NCBI GenBank assembly: GCA_017311185.1
Contig: JAESUZ010005114.1
Location: 214,501 to 278,500 of the forward strand
DNA length: 64,000 bases
Reading direction: 5' to 3'
Origin: Proteles cristata cristata
Lineage: Eukaryota > Chordata > Mammalia > Carnivora > Hyaenidae
The notes under the pieces are model-generated. The model made no database searches, was not told the DNA's origin, and worked only from the letters and a program-made list of their open reading frames with translations. Positions 10,554 through 22,910 of this stretch are shown here, piece after piece; the first letter of the stretch is position 1, and every line of letters begins with the position of its first letter. The position numbers and the translations under genes are program-made.

Positions 10554-11799
10554 TCGTTCTCTGAAGCGCAGCTCCGGGTCCCCATGCACATGGGTCGGGG
10601 CAGGAAGAGCTTTGCCCTCTCGTGCCTTCGCTCTGAGCCCTCTAATCTCTCTCTGGATGTAAAAGTTGGGTTCATCTCCTTTTCTTGCATGGACAAAGCG
10701 CTTTGGAAACCATATAGAAAATACTGCCTTTCACCTGAGAGTCCTCAAAAATGGTAGCCCAACTGTAGTAAGATCATCCTTTCGGCAACAGAATCATTCT
10801 TGTATGCTACATAAACTAAATGTAATACAATAAACCAGACTGGGGAAAATATTAAAATGTAATCCAAGTTGGCCTCTGAAAAAGTCAGTTAAAATTTTTC
10901 ATTACAAACGACGGGTGAGATCGACACGAGGGATACGGCACACTGCAAATCCGTTCCCAAGTCTGATCGTCCCAACTCTTCCTCTGAGCATCATTCTCGG
11001 CTGTAATTCTTACAGAAGGCTAGACAAAGACAATTGCTTAAGGAAGAGAGCCGAGAAACTCAGGCCACCAGGCGGAGAGTTTATTGATAAGAGGAGGCCG
11101 CTTTATTGATAAGAGGAAGGCAAAGGAGCCAAGACTCAGAGGGTCTGGGCTCAGAGAAGGAGAAAAAACAGAAAAGATCCTATTTAAAGGGAATTGCATG
11201 TCCAGACCTGCTCGTGGGGAATTTGGGGCATTTCCTGCACAGAATCTGTCTCAAAGCACTAGTTAAATGGATGACCCAATCCATGCGATCTTTCGAAACT
11301 CTGCTGAAGAAGGTGGGGCTCCAGGACTCACTCCTGATTTAACCCTGAAGGTGCTAATCCCAGCATGGCCCGTGGAAACAGGCATTCCTGTGGACGATCC
11401 GAATCTGGATCTGGACTCTTCCATTGTCAGGGGCACAGTGTGGAAATGACCACACGAAATGGCACTCGCTCACACTGCACCTCACTTTATGGGCCTGAGA
11501 TCCTTTCACCCTTGAGGCCAAATTAGACCTGACTGCTCACCGCCTCGTGTGGTGGTCTGGTTAGTGCGTTGCCAAGATGACGGCTCCATGAGGGGTCCCG
11601 AGGTTTGCAGATGGATGGAAGGACCCTGACCTGCACCAACCAGAGGCTGTGGGGTCGGAATAAGTTCCCGAGACTATTAAATTATGTGCTGCAAACAGAG
11701 AGCCTGGCAAAGCCACGGAATCACGGTGAGCTCAGTAAATTCCTGACCTTTTTTCCTGATTCCAAGATTCGATTCAGAATTCTACGTTCTCTCCTCCGC
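10554..11799. other. Unique sequence with a 22-bp-period duplication
   Basis: No gene is seen. TTTATTGATAAGAGGA occurs at 11080-11095 and again at 11102-11117, a second small duplication with a 22-bp offset like the one near 6.8 kb. Confidence 0.5.
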
Positions 11800-12215
11800 C
11801 AGCTCTTGCTCTGTGCATCTGCTCTCCCATCCGCATCCAGTCCTAGCCTTGTTGGGCTACGTGACGTCCACGGACACCCCCTCATTCATCTTCTGAGCCA
11901 TCGACTTGCTGCCGTCTGGTCCAGCACTGCCCTCACTTCCGCCTGGACTTGCAGTGTCTACACAGAGTTCACAACTCCCCTCAGGTCCACCTCACCCGGG
12001 AAGTCCTCCATGCAGCTGGTGCTGTCCTCCCTGGCCACCCCAGCACCCGCGCTTCTCTGGTGGCACTTTCACACCCTCCGGAAATTAGGCATCTCTCTCA
12101 GCAGCTTGTAACCCGGCAAGGGCAGTGTTTGTGTTCACGTTGGTTTTTATGCACCTTGAGATCAGACCAACACCTTCCCATGGTAGGAAGCACATTCAGA
12201 ACACACATTCAGAAC
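11800..12215 (+). repeat. Possible L2 LINE 3' relic
   Basis: The stretch has the general look of an L2 3' region: alternating CTC/CCC-rich text (CAGCTCTTGCTCTG, TGGCCACCCCAGCACC), then CGGCAAGGGCAGTGTTTGTG, which resembles the L2 word CAAGGGCAGGGACTGTGTC. Alignment by eye is poor upstream of 12100. A short duplication, CACATTCAGAACAC, occurs twice near 12190-12215. Confidence 0.3.
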
Positions 12216-13810
12216 ACGACAAATGGACAGACTGATGTCGTGCTGTTAACAGCTTAAGCACGCATTAAGTAATAATCTCCCCCCAACGTGTAACTGTCCC
12301 GTGAGATGTGTGCCCCGAAGGAAAGGAACAGAGTTGTGGGGATGAGGAGGGGCCAGAAGCCCAGCCTGAGAAGTGTGCCCAGGACCTCAGGTGAAGGGGG
12401 CAGGAGAGAAGGCTGGATGGGGAGGGAAGAGCACAGTCAGAGGTCCTGTGCTGGGAAAACAGGCAGCAGGAAGTCAACGGAAACCAGACTGGTCAGAGGC
12501 AGGAACCACAGAAGAAACGATGAACAGAAGCCAGACCTCGTAGGTCGTGAACAGGACTTGTGCGTGCATTCTGAGAACAATGGGGAGCAGGTGTGTCTGT
12601 AATGGGCTGGGGAAGTAGGTGGCCGGGGTCCACTTGGCAGATATCACTTTGGCTCCCGTGTGGGGAACAGAGGGACTTGCTGGGGTGCAGAAGTGTCCGT
12701 GGTATGTTCCAGGCTGGAGGGAGAGGGCACCCCAGTGGCCAGGCATCTTGGGTGCAGGAAGAGGAGATGGAAGAGTTCCTACCTTTCTGGCTTGGACAAC
12801 AGTTCAAAGACAGTGGGAGAGAAAATACCAGGTAATGAGGGGGCTCTTGTGTTCAAATCTGGCCATGGTGAGTTTGAGTTTTCTGCAAGTCACTAGGTTT
12901 AGAGCTCTGAAAGGTTCGAGGTAAAAATAAAAAGTCTAGGAAAGGAAGCAGACCAGAAAAACATAAGAAAGAGTCTCTGGGTAGTTGTGGAGGCCTTGTT
13001 TCTTGTGGATAATCAGGAAATGTATTGGAAAATCCAATAATATTGAAGACTTGGTATAGTAAAATCCATTTGCAAGTAAAATACAACCACTTTGCAAAAT
13101 TACTTGGCATTATTTAGTAAAAATAAATGCCTACACTGTTGCAATTTCTCTTCTAAGTGTAGCCTAGATATAGATGTATATGTGAATTAATATATATATA
13201 TCTATGTATAGTTGTGTATTTATTTGTGGTTATTTCCATAGATAGATGATAGATGGATGGGTAGATAGATAGAGTTTAAATTTAATGACAGAATTGTTTG
13301 TAAGAGCCAAGTATCAAAACAATTCAAAAATTCAAATGCAGACATATCAGAGAATAGATTTGTAACTCGTGCAAAAACAATTTCATACTCTAGAAACAGA
13401 AGCGTAAAGAAACTAGACTCTAGATCTATCCTGAGCCTTAAAAACATATTTGCAAACTAAGAAAAGCGCCAAATGATGCAGTATAATTCTGTTCATGTCA
13501 AGTCAGGAAACAGGAGGAAAGCGCATCGTACACAGTTCAGGAAACACGGACATGTGAGGAGAGCAAGCGATGGTGGCCTCGGGCCTGACGACTGGCTGAG
13601 GCCCATCCGGGAGAGGAAGGCCCTGGGGACAGCCAGACTTGCACGGATGTTTATTTTAGGTCTGAGAGAACTGACATCATTACCAGTATGAGCTTCCGTG
13701 TCCCCGAGAATATTCCTTGGTCCATAGTCTCCTCTGATATTAAAAACACGACCCTGCTTTCTTCTGTTTACAAGGCCTGTCTTCCTCATTTTTCTTTCAA
13801 TCTGTCTTTG
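12216..13810. other. Unique sequence with a degenerate TA/TAGA tract
   Basis: No gene is seen. The purine-rich part at 12310-12480 has open frames on the plus strand without a recognisable product. A degenerate TATA/TAGA tract lies at 13160-13275. Confidence 0.45.
13160..13275. repeat. Degenerate (TA)n / (GATA)n microsatellite
   Basis: TAGATATAGATGTATATG, TTAATATATATATATC and, after a break, GATAGATGATAGATGGATGG and TAGATAGATAGAG. It is interrupted and probably old. Confidence 0.7.
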
Positions 13811-13996
13811 TCTTTATTTTTTAAGTTTATCTATTTATTTTGAGATAGAGAGAGAGAGAGAGAGAGAATGCCAAGCAGACTCTATGCTGTCAACGCCAAG
13901 CCCAACCTGGAACTCAATCCCTGGAACCTTGAGATCATGACCTGAGCTGAAATCAAGAGTCAGACACCTCAACAACTACGCCACCCAGGCGCCCCA
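13811..13996 (-). repeat. CAN SINE, antisense, internally shortened
   Basis: Begins with TTTATTTTTTAAGTTTATC (tail), continues with an (AG)n run at 13848-13867, and ends with CCACCCAGGCGCCCC at 13981-13995. The segment between the AG run and the B-box side is shorter than in typical copies, and the middle has diverged. Confidence 0.92.
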
Positions 13997-15372
13997 TCAA
14001 CCCGCCTTCATCTTCATATTCAGGGTGTGTTTCTTGTGGGTGCAAGTAACCAGCCCCTGCAGTGCAAGCTCATGACCTTCATCGTGAGTCGTTCTGGCTG
14101 GAAGGTCGCATCTGATGTGACGAATGACAATTTGACTGAAATCTACCATCTTGAGAGCTATTCTGCCTCATCTGCCATTTGTTCCTTTCCATCTGCTTCC
14201 CGGCGTGAGGTCTTCCCAGCAGAGTCAGAGCCCACGTGAAAAGTTGACGGACGATGTGTAAATTCAGTCCTGGAAAGTTCTTATTCTTAACTATTGAACA
14301 GCTTCTGATGGAATCATGTTCGTTGTGGAGAAACAAATAATTGCTCTTCACCTACAAGATGCCAGTGTTGGCGTCAAGGTAGCAAGTTTATCGGAGTTTC
14401 TACGAACTTCATCACTTTTCTTCCCAAAACGTGTGGACCGTGGAACTCGGTCTGCGATAGCGCGAGGGGCAGGTGCAGTGGACGGCGGTGCGCCCGCACG
14501 CTCATGTCAGGGGCATCTCTCCTTACAGATGTGGCGTTGCTTCTTGCCTCAGAAGCAAAAGGCAAAATTAGCTTCCAAACAAAGTAGCTGCTTGATTCTG
14601 TGCAATTTAAAGTCAGTTTGACAGTTAAACATCAGTGTTAAAATGTTTCTCTCGCAGGATGCATCCTCCTGCCTACATACTTCATTTATGGTCAATTTGG
14701 TAATTTGGGGCCAGTTCATCTTTTCTTAGCTGTTCCTACTTCTGTGTTTTGTTTATGCTAATTTCCTTGTTCACTTTAATAGCACTTGCTGAAATTCTGG
14801 AGCCGCTCACAGAATAAAACCGTGGTGCGCGGCCTCCTTGTTCTCCGGGCCCGTTACCTCGACTGTATAATGCCTTTTCTGCGTGCGCCCCTTCTGTACA
14901 TTTCTACTGCTTATTTTTTTTTCTGTCAGCTTTTTAGCAGTACTTGTGTATTGATTGATATCATCATTGTAATACCGTTGCCTTATTAGTTAATTGTGAC
15001 TTCAAAGCTTTACAGTGACTCAGAGTACCAGTTTTCCTTGGGAAAGACCCCGTGAGATGGCAGAGATCCCTGTTCACACGTTTAATAGCTCTAAGATGAC
15101 ACCAAAGTTTACATGACTCATCACATGGTGACAACACTCAGCAGATCCCCAAATTAGAGCCATGCACTAGTTTCTAGGTCCTCATCACGTTGTGTCATCC
15201 ATGTGCATCATCTGTACGTAAAATACACACAGCAACGAACATACCCAGTATCACTAGGACCTGGATTCCATCCGGCGTCAGACTCTGCTTCAGCGGATGA
15301 GAGGAAAAGCATCACCCGATCTCTGCCGTGGGGTTACCTCAGGAACCTTCAGGTACTCAAAACTTTTACATT
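13997..15372. other. Unique sequence, no gene seen
   Basis: No recognisable transposon. The 14640-15010 part is AT-rich with isolated CpGs (GTGGTGCGCGGCCTCC near 14822) and has the look of old single-copy DNA. Nothing coding is evident. Confidence 0.45.
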
Positions 15373-15499
15373 CGGGGACCGGGCTCAGTCGGGACAGCAT
15401 GTGACTCGAGACTTGTAATCTTGTGATCATGAATTCAAGCCGCACATTGGGCGTGGAACCTACTTTTAACAAAAGAAAACCAAAAAGTTAAATAAAAAT
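15373..15499 (+). repeat. Old short-tail CAN SINE relic
   Basis: CGGGGACCGGGCTCAGTCGG is a decayed head. CTTGTGATCATGAATTCAAG and CCGCACATTGGGCGTGGAACC correspond to the B-box region. TTACTTTTAACAAAAG-like sequence replaces the usual GCTGACAGCTCAGAGCC body, as in older carnivoran SINE types whose tRNA part is followed directly by an A-rich tail. Its divergence makes it one of the oldest SINE copies here. Confidence 0.7.
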
Positions 15500-18400
15500 G
15501 AAACATTTACATCATAGCACAACAAAGCCATTTTTCTTCCAGCTCCTTGCTCTGACAGGGTCCTAGCCAAACCCTCGAAGCTCAAGATTGTATCATTGTT
15601 CCAAAACTCCAAAGAAGGAGATTCCAGAATATCTTTCAATAATCCACTCCAGTGTCTGTCAATGCCTCGTCCGTATTCCAACCTGAAACTCCCACACTGT
15701 TATCCACACGTGTTCTTCTTCCTGCCGTCACGAGTACTGATTTACTTGGAAGTTTAAAAAATGTATCATTTAAAACCACCGACCTCCGCTCTCAGTGTCA
15801 GTCAGACCAGTCACTGCCCTGAATTTTGGTCGATCTTGTCCTATGGAGCAGGTCTTTTTGCAGTTGATTGGAGGGAACGTGCTCTTCTCTCCAGCACTCA
15901 GGCTGAGTGTGGGTCAGGTGGGGCTGTCTCCAATTTTGCTGGAATTTTGGGGAAGTCTTGCTGAGAGCCTTGCAGATTTCAGCGGGAATGACTACCGTGC
16001 TTGCGATGGTGTGAATTCCTGGCAGGTGCTCTGTGCTAATGGAGTTACATAACCTGTACTCCAGAAATTCACAGCGGCATCATCAGTACCTTTATTCAGT
16101 TAATGAAGCAGGCAGGGTCATGCCAGAAGGGACCTTCTTTGGTTCTGTTTTCCAAATCATCATTTCTATTAAGGACAATTTCAACTAAGTATAAGTTTTA
16201 TCATTATTTCGGTTGGTTTAGGTCCCTATAATTAAGTGCCTTTTTTTCCCCCACTAAAGAACATTAAAGTCAGCTTCAAAGTGTATGTCCATTTAAGGAT
16301 ACTGTGATTCTATTCTCTAGTGTTTTCTGAATTTGGTTAACCCTATTTCATCTGATGTGAAGCATTCTCACACATCACTTTAAATAACTTTGATGAAAGC
16401 AATAAAGAGGATACAATAACCATACAATGCAAAAAATATGATAAGACACACCCAAAATCTCCCACGATATCTTAAGCTTACATAGTTAAGGGTTGGGTGT
16501 TTTAGTTCAGTGAATTGGAAAATATGTAGATTTTAGTATAGTTTCCCCAAGCACCTCTCAAGGCATTTTAAGAAAGTCAAGACTCAACTATGTACTGATG
16601 ATAACATTTTTCATAAAAGGTGAAAATCTTTTTTCCAGGCAACAGGATATTCCAGTGAACTATTTTCCTTTAATGTTTCTAATTAGTAAAATTTTTGCAT
16701 TTTTACAGCTTAAAATGGAACCCATCTATGATGGGCCCTGTTAGCTATTTTAAGGACAGTGCAATCCTGTTTTATTTATTTTTCCAATTTGTTAATGGGG
16801 GAAAATGTCTATGTCCTAACAATCCAATATTCATTGGTCCAAATCAAAAACTCTATTTTAAATAATGTACTACCTGAGTATGAAAAAGGCGTTCTTCAAC
16901 TATCTAAATAAAAACTATTTTAAGTAGCATATTGGATAAATTAGAGAAAAATAGGCACTTTAATGTAATCTGAGTAGCTTCTTGTCTGATTAGCTTAATG
17001 GGATCGGATGTATTCTTAGACTCATCAATCACATTAAATCTATGTCAAGATCTGTGCTCCGGATTCAGGACATGGTGCTGACATGTGAGCAATCAAACAG
17101 GTATCCTATAAATGATTTCATTTTTCACACTTCAATTCATGCCCTTAATCTGTTATATTGAAATTCTGACTTAAAAAAAATTGATGATATCTTCCTTATG
17201 ACAAACATCTGCATGAGGCATTATTTCTGTGAGTTCTATGTAATTCTAAACACAGGCGGAAGATAGACATTTATATGCCTTTAATATATATGGTTAGATA
17301 ATCTTAATATGTAGAGTTTGATGTCTTTGATTTTGTTTTTGTTTATCATCTGAGAGCGACTTGACAGTTTCCATTTAACTAAATGCACATTTTAATCATT
17401 TCACTGGCCTCCACAGGCTCTTTGTTTTCAAGTTAAATGAAACTTCTCCCTGGCGATTCCTATTACTGCCTCCATTGACCTTCTCTGGGGTTTTCAATCT
17501 TAGCTGTGTTTTGGGGACATGGCCCTATTAATTTGTACTTTATACAAGAGTTAGATTATTCTGTCCTTAATTATACTATGTCAGTTTCCTGGCTCAGTGA
17601 TCTGTAATTATGGAGGTCTTTCCTTATGACTGGGTACCATGTTGGTGTCTTTCCATTCTTGAGAAACAAGTTTCTATTCTCGGAAATGCAGATCTACTTC
17701 CTTCAATTTCTTCTCCTTCAGGACACTTGGATGACTTCTTCCTAAACCTAGTAATTTAATAGCCGCAACTTAAACCAAAATACATGCTTTAGAACTTTTC
17801 ATTCCATAGGTCAGCCACAACGTCCTACGTGACAGGTGACAGCTCCTCAGAAGTTGTGTGTTCACATAGTTTCCATCATCCACCAGGTCCTCAGTGAAAG
17901 TCTTCGCCATTTTTGAGGGGTCCTTTTCTATCTGGTTTTATTTTATTTTATTTTAACAGGAATCAAGAGTCTATTTTCTTTCCCAGAAAATGCAATGTCA
18001 CAAAGAAAGGTCTTAATCCAAATAACATATTTATTTCCTTTTTGTTCAAACTACATTTCAAAAATTGGTTTCTATTTAGACATTTCAAAAAAAGTTAACT
18101 ATTTTTTTTTCTTAAAACTCTCACAGGATGTTTCTCTGTGATAATTTCCCTCATTCAATGCTAAGTGATATTCAAATGAATCAATGCCCCAACATGTCTT
18201 AAAATGTAATTTTCCCTTTTGAAGATGGTTTCACAAGTACCCTCATTTCTATCTAACATCTGGAAAGGAAGACTTTATTTTTATTAAAGACTGCCTTTAG
18301 TTTTTACAATATATTTCCTACTTAATTAGTTGTGTAAATATTTTTAAATAAATTTTGACCACTTCACATGATGTACTTTCCTTCATGGAGTGGCGAAATT

Positions 18401-18692
18401 ATAAGTACACCTCCTTTGATAAAGAAAGGCATATTTCAGGACCCTTTATTTTTAAATTCATTTTTAATCAAAATAGCTTCTAATTTATTTAATGCTTTAC
18501 TTATTTATTTTTACGGTTTTTGCAAATAATCCCCCACACTCCCCTTAGGAAACTGTGTCAATGCTTAAAAATGGTAAAGAGGAAAAGTATCTGAAGAGTT
18601 AATTCTCTTTCATTTCTGGTATTGAAAGATTTTTAATGGATCTTAATTTTTATCTGTTTTTCAAAGATGAAGTCATATGATTTGCCACTATT
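15500..18692. other. AT-rich, transposon-free stretch of about 3.2 kb
   Basis: No SINE, L1, MIR or LTR is recognisable across the interval, in a window where a SINE occurs on average every 2.5 kb. The sequence is AT-rich with few CpGs beyond 16 kb and has no open frame longer than about 85 codons. It holds a short (TTTTA)n run at about 17936-17958. Old repeats too decayed for reading by eye may remain. Confidence 0.45.
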
Positions 18693-18710
18693 AAAAATCC
18701 GTATTTATTT
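18693..18710. repeat. Target-site duplication, left
   Basis: AAAAATCCGTATTTATTT, repeated exactly at 18931-18948 on the other side of the SINE. Confidence 0.95.
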
Positions 18711-18930
18711 ATTTATTTATTTTTATTTTTATTTTTATTTCTAGGAGAGAGAGAGACAGGGTGAGCAGGGGAGGGTCAGAGAGAGAGGGAGACACAGACT
18801 CCGAAACAGGCTCCAGGCTCCGAGCTGGCAGTCAGCACAGAGCCCGACGCGGGGCTCGAACCCACGAACCGTGAGATCATGACCTAAGCAAAAGTCGGAC
18901 GCTTAACCGACTAAGCCACCCAGGCGCCCC
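18711..18930 (-). repeat. Young-type CAN SINE, antisense, with perfect 18-bp TSD
   Basis: An (ATTT)n tail, CTAGGAGAGAGAGAGACAGG, then GAGCTGGCAGTCAGCACAG (carrying the extra TGGCA block relative to the ordinary GAGCTGTCAGCACAG), GACCTAAGC, CCGACTAAGCCACCCAGG and the CGCCCC head end. These variants are shared with the copies at 23384, 33322 and 39401. The head is intact and CpGs are kept (CCCGACGCGGGGCTCGAACC). The 18/18 flanking repeat marks a recent insertion. Confidence 0.98.
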
Positions 18931-19399
18931 AAAAATCCGTATTTATTTTAAAAATCCAGTTTGAGTTTTATCAGGTAAATAAGTGAAGGTTAGCCTGGAG
19001 TCAGAATGAGGTTACTCAATATTTTGCATTATATATACTTTCTTTCTCTACAATCTTAAATTTAATTTTTTCTTTGTTCCAATTTACCGTATTGTAAGGT
19101 GTTCTGTTGGCTTTGTTGAGATGAGAATGTTCTTCAAGAGTCCTGAGCTACTCATGCATAGATGTGGTAAGCCGGTGGCTGTGAAAGCTCGATGACGCTA
19201 TAATTTTTTCTCTACATCAATGTCTGTGCCCATGACATTGACTCTTTTTTGTATAAAATAACTTTCTAGAATATTCTGACGTTTACTAAGCACTAATGTT
19301 AATTCTCTTGAATTTTATTCATTAACCTGATCTTCATGGAATATGCAAGCTTGTGCCTCCTTCTTTGCCTTAGAAAATTATTCTCCAGGGCATCATAAA

Positions 19400-19580
19400 C
19401 AGGCATCGTGCTTCACACTGCACAAAATATCTTGAATTAATACTTATCTTCCGAGGAGCTCCAGCTGAGAAGCACAACTTACCATTTATATTCTCAGCGG
19501 GGCCGAGAGAGAAGCTTTACAAGTGAGAAGCTAGACGTTAAACAGCTTGGTCACTTCTCCAAGCCAGTCACAGAATTGAA
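19400..19580 (+). repeat. MIR-like relic
   Basis: ATATTCTCAGCGGGGCCGAG, GAAGCTAGACGTTAAACAGC and TTGGTCACTTCTCCAAGCCA follow the MIR order (ATTTTACAGATGAGGAAACTG, AGGTTAAGTAACTTGCC, AAGGTCAC) with heavy drift. Confidence 0.45.
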
Positions 19581-19853
19581 CTTCCCATTGGAATATTTCA
19601 AAGGTGAATATGCACTTGTGTGAGAAGTTCTGCAGAACATGGATTTGCACACAGACACAGACACACACAGAGGAAAGCACACCCAAGTTTCCAGTTACCA
19701 CATCCAGTGAAAGAGATGAACGAGACAGAATTGAATATCAAATTCATTCCTTTTCCAAATGGAGCATTATTCACTTGGAATCTACTCTTTCCACAGCTTC
19801 CTTGAGCCAAGAAAAACTGATACCCATATAATGCCTGTTAATATCTTAAATTG

Positions 19854-20064
19854 GGGGCGCCTGGGTGGCTCAGTCGGTTAAGTGTCCTACTTTGGCTCAG
19901 GTCGTGATCTCACGGTTCGTGGGTTCGAGCCCCAGTCGGGCTCTGTGCTGACAGCTCAGAGCCTGGAGCTGCTTGGGAGTCTGTCTCCCTCTCTCTCTGA
20001 CCCTCCCCTGCTTGTGATGTCTCTTTCTCTCTCAGAAATAAATAAAACATTTAAAAAAATTTTT
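19854..20064 (+). repeat. CAN SINE with near-perfect 16-bp TSD
   Basis: Full head GGGGCGCCTGGGTGGCTCAG at 19854, intact A and B boxes (GTGGGTTCGAGCCCC) and an AATAAATAAAACATTTAAAA tail. Flanking repeats TTAATATCTTAAATTG (19838-19853) and TTAATATCTAAAATTG (20065-20080) differ at one base. The copy is structurally able to be transcribed by pol III. Whether it is transcribed cannot be seen. Confidence 0.98.
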
Positions 20065-20439
20065 TTAATATCTAAAATTGTACATGTAATGAGATTTCAA
20101 ACATAAGGACTTCCTTTTCAGATACTTGGAAGTATTTCAGAAGCAGAGCAAATAAAATTTGTAAATTAGTTATCTCTTTTGTACTTATTCATATCAAACA
20201 ACCACCAAATAACGTGGGTAGCACGCTTTTGTTTATATTTGACCACAGTCAGCTATTTTTGAAACTACCGTATAATTTAGAACTTCCTAATAAAGTGTCA
20301 TTTTCCTTCACATGTTTCATTATTAAGGCAAATGAATTTAATTCACCACTTTTATCAACCTTCAAATTAATCGTCATCCTCCCCAGGACTCAGTGACAAA
20401 TGTCCTGGCGTCACTCTTGGTCCCGCAGCAGTTATCCAG

Positions 20440-20560
20440 GGGATCGTGGGTTATTCATTTAAACTATCTGCCTGTCTTATCTTCAGCTGTAAAGTAAGAG
20501 AGATGTTATCTGGATGATTTCAAAGTTTCTCTGAATTCCACAATTCTATCTAGTCATACT
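20440..20560 (-). repeat. MIR-like relic, antisense
   Basis: CTTATCTTCAGCTGTAAAGT, then GATTTCAAAGTTTCTCTGAATT and CCACAATTCTAT resemble the antisense MIR end (CCTCATCTGTAAAATGGG, GGTCCCTTCCAGCTCTG, ATTCTATGATTCTA). Boundaries are uncertain. Confidence 0.4.
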
Positions 20561-21884
20561 TCACATCATCCTTGTGTGTCCCATGATGTTGGATTTTTTT
20601 TTTCTATTCTTCTAAAGTGACACAGAGGAAGGCTACAGGGATCAAACTGAGAGATGATGGAAGAATCATGTTTTTCATTAAAAAGAGGAAGCAGAGGAAA
20701 GAGGGAAAGAGAAACGGGCACAGAAAGGAGAGAGAAGAGGGCTGGAAGAGGAGGGACCAGCCGCCTGTCTCCCAGGCGGGGGCCCCACACCTGCTCCTCA
20801 GGGATGCGATGTTGCCTAGAGTCCGTCTACCCGACGCTGCTCGGTTTCCCAGTGCCACCCAGGGGGAGGGGTCCGTGGGCCTTGCAACCAGCAAGCCTTG
20901 AGAAGAGCAGATGGGAGCGGGAAGAAGGTGCATCGCATGAAGACGGAGAGCTCCGGTGCTTCCCGCGTGGATGGCATCCGTGTGAGCAGCGCGAGCCGCT
21001 GACCCCCAGACCCGCTCGCCAGCAGGGCCGCCCATCAGGTTCGTGTTTCCTGGGACGCGAGGCACAGTTGCTAAATGGGCAACAGGACTTGCACGGGAGA
21101 ATATATTACAGATGTGTGTCCTCCATTGGAAGACAAATCCGGATCCCAGATGCCCTCAGTGTGTGGAGGGGACACGGTCACTGGCTCTCCCAGAACGAAC
21201 GAGTCTTTTGATTAACACGGATGGCACTTCTCTCATTTCTTCATTCCTTGAAGACGCTTTCTGAAATCCACACAGACATTTTTAAGTTGTGTCATACAAC
21301 TGGTAAGACGGCATTGCCATCTGAGACCCTAAACTTTCGAGTGTTGTGTTTTTCATGTTGTTTCCTTACTTCCACCAAACAACTCGAGATGGAATTTGTG
21401 GAGCTTTACAGCGGCTATTAAACCAACCAAGCACAGCTATCAATAACCTTCCTCTCCGGAGAAGCGCTCCTTACCTTCCCAAACTATTACTTCTCATCCT
21501 GACCTTGACCTCCTTACAGACCTTGGCGTGTAAGGACGCCTGTGGTCTGCGGGCTGTGCTAACCACAGAACCCGATCTCTGGCGCGGGCGTGGTTCTCAG
21601 CACTAATGGCTTGAATCATAAAAGATACACTTTCCACAAGCTCTTCGTTCTGCATTTTTTCATTGTGAATAAGAAAAAGTGGACGGAGAAACTGAGATGT
21701 GTCAAAGGACCTCAACACAGACCTCAGACACCTTGTTATTGCACATTTGTCTATGGGGGGCCTCACCCGATCTCAGCACCAAAGCTCCGTGGACTCCACA
21801 AACACTGTAGCTGTAATATAGTTGGATCCCTTGATTATGGTTCTAATTATTTGACATTGGCTGTTTGAAATAAAATCTCTTCAT
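20561..21884. other. Unique, partly GC-rich sequence
   Basis: A purine-rich part (20640-20750) grades into CpG-containing DNA (20760-21060). Open frames of up to about 185 codons occur on the plus strand, but neither the translation nor codon context suggests a known protein. No repeat is recognised. Confidence 0.45.
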
Positions 21885-22099
21885 ATTTTTTTAAAAAGTT
21901 TCTTTTTCATTTTTGAGAGAGAGAGCATGGATGAGCAGAGGAAGGACAAAGAGAGAGGGAGGGAGAGAATTCCAAGGGGTCTTTACTCTCTGCGCTGAGC
22001 ATGGAGCCTGGTGTGGGGCTCCATCCCATGACCTGAGATCATGATCTTAGCTGAAATCAAGAACCAGACATTCAACCAATTGAGCCACCCAGGTGCCCC
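21885..22099 (-). repeat. CAN SINE, antisense, diverged
   Basis: The tail side is TTTTTTAAAAAGTTTCTTTTTC, followed by GAGAGAGAGAGCATGGATGAGC, a middle with GGAGCCTGGTGTGGGGCTCC, and the head end CAATTGAGCCACCCAGGTGCCCC. Several CpGs have decayed to TG/CA, consistent with an older copy. Confidence 0.94.
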
Positions 22100-22326
22100 A
22101 AAGTCTTCTTCTGTTTTAACAGCTGAGGAATATACAAGCATCAGTGACCTTTGAAGCAAGGTTCAGAGATGTCGGTGTGCACAATTTTAAGAAATATTGC
22201 ACAGGCACTGTGCATGAGGCAGTTACTGAGAAAACACGATATTTGTGACTCTGTAAATGCTCCTGGGAGGAAACAGTCAAAAGTGGGAAGAAGCATTATG
22301 GACATGCTAATTGATTTCATTTATGT

Positions 22327-22330
<4 letters not shown>

Positions 22331-22368
<38 letters not shown>
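22331..22368. repeat. (AT)19 microsatellite
   Basis: An uninterrupted AT dinucleotide tract of 38 bases. Long pure AT tracts are unstable and usually polymorphic. They can extrude cruciforms or form hairpins. Confidence 0.97.
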
Positions 22369-22371
<3 letters not shown>

Positions 22372-22555
22372 TCAGCATGATATATTATTTTAAGAAATCA
22401 ATACAGATAAGTTTACATAAGCTCTTTTAATAAATGAATAATTATATGAACAACTGCAGTCAATAAAAAATCTAATAAGAAAAGATCATATTTTATTTTA
22501 CCAGAATTTTCTACTCATTATGCGCATCTTCCTTGTTGTATTCTCCCCTTTAAAC

Positions 22556-22770
22556 ATTTCTTTCTTTTTAATGTTTTATTTATTTCTGAGAGAGAGACAC
22601 ACAGTGTGAGCAGAGGAGGGTCAGAGAGAGAGGGAGACACAGAATCTGAAGCAGGCTCCAGGCTCTGAGCTGTCAGCACAGAGCCCGGCGCAGGGCTCGA
22701 ACCCATGAACCGTGAGATCATGACCTGAGCCAAAGTCGGACGCTCAGCCGACTGAGCCCCCAGGTGCCCC
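22556..22770 (-). repeat. CAN SINE, antisense, with 19-bp TSD
   Basis: Complete from tail to head end (CCGACTGAGCCCCCAGGTGCCCC). Flanks TGTATTCTCCCCTTTAAAC (22537-22555) and TGTATTCTCCCCTTGAAAC (22771-22789) match at 18 of 19 bases. It carries the ordinary GAGCTGTCAGCACAG form, without the TGGCA insertion. Confidence 0.97.
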
Positions 22771-22854
22771 TGTATTCTCCCCTTGAAACTGAAATCGCAG
22801 CAGCTAACTTTCTTGTTGCCGTTTGCTGTATACTGGCTGCCAAGGGGCTTGTTA

Positions 22855-22910
22855 CGAAAAGGGCCATGTGTAAAGTAGATGCTTAGTAAATATTTGAGTG
22901 AACACTTGTA
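22855..22910 (+). repeat. L2/MIR-type 3' end relic
   Basis: GTAGATGCTTAGTAAATATTTGAGTGAA resembles the shared L2/MIR terminal phrase ending in GCTCAATAAATGTTTGTTGAATGAA. It is too short to assign further. Confidence 0.4.

Noticed and set aside
22331..22368. Replication origin or AT-rich promoter
   Set aside because: It is a simple (AT)n microsatellite with no supporting motifs around it.
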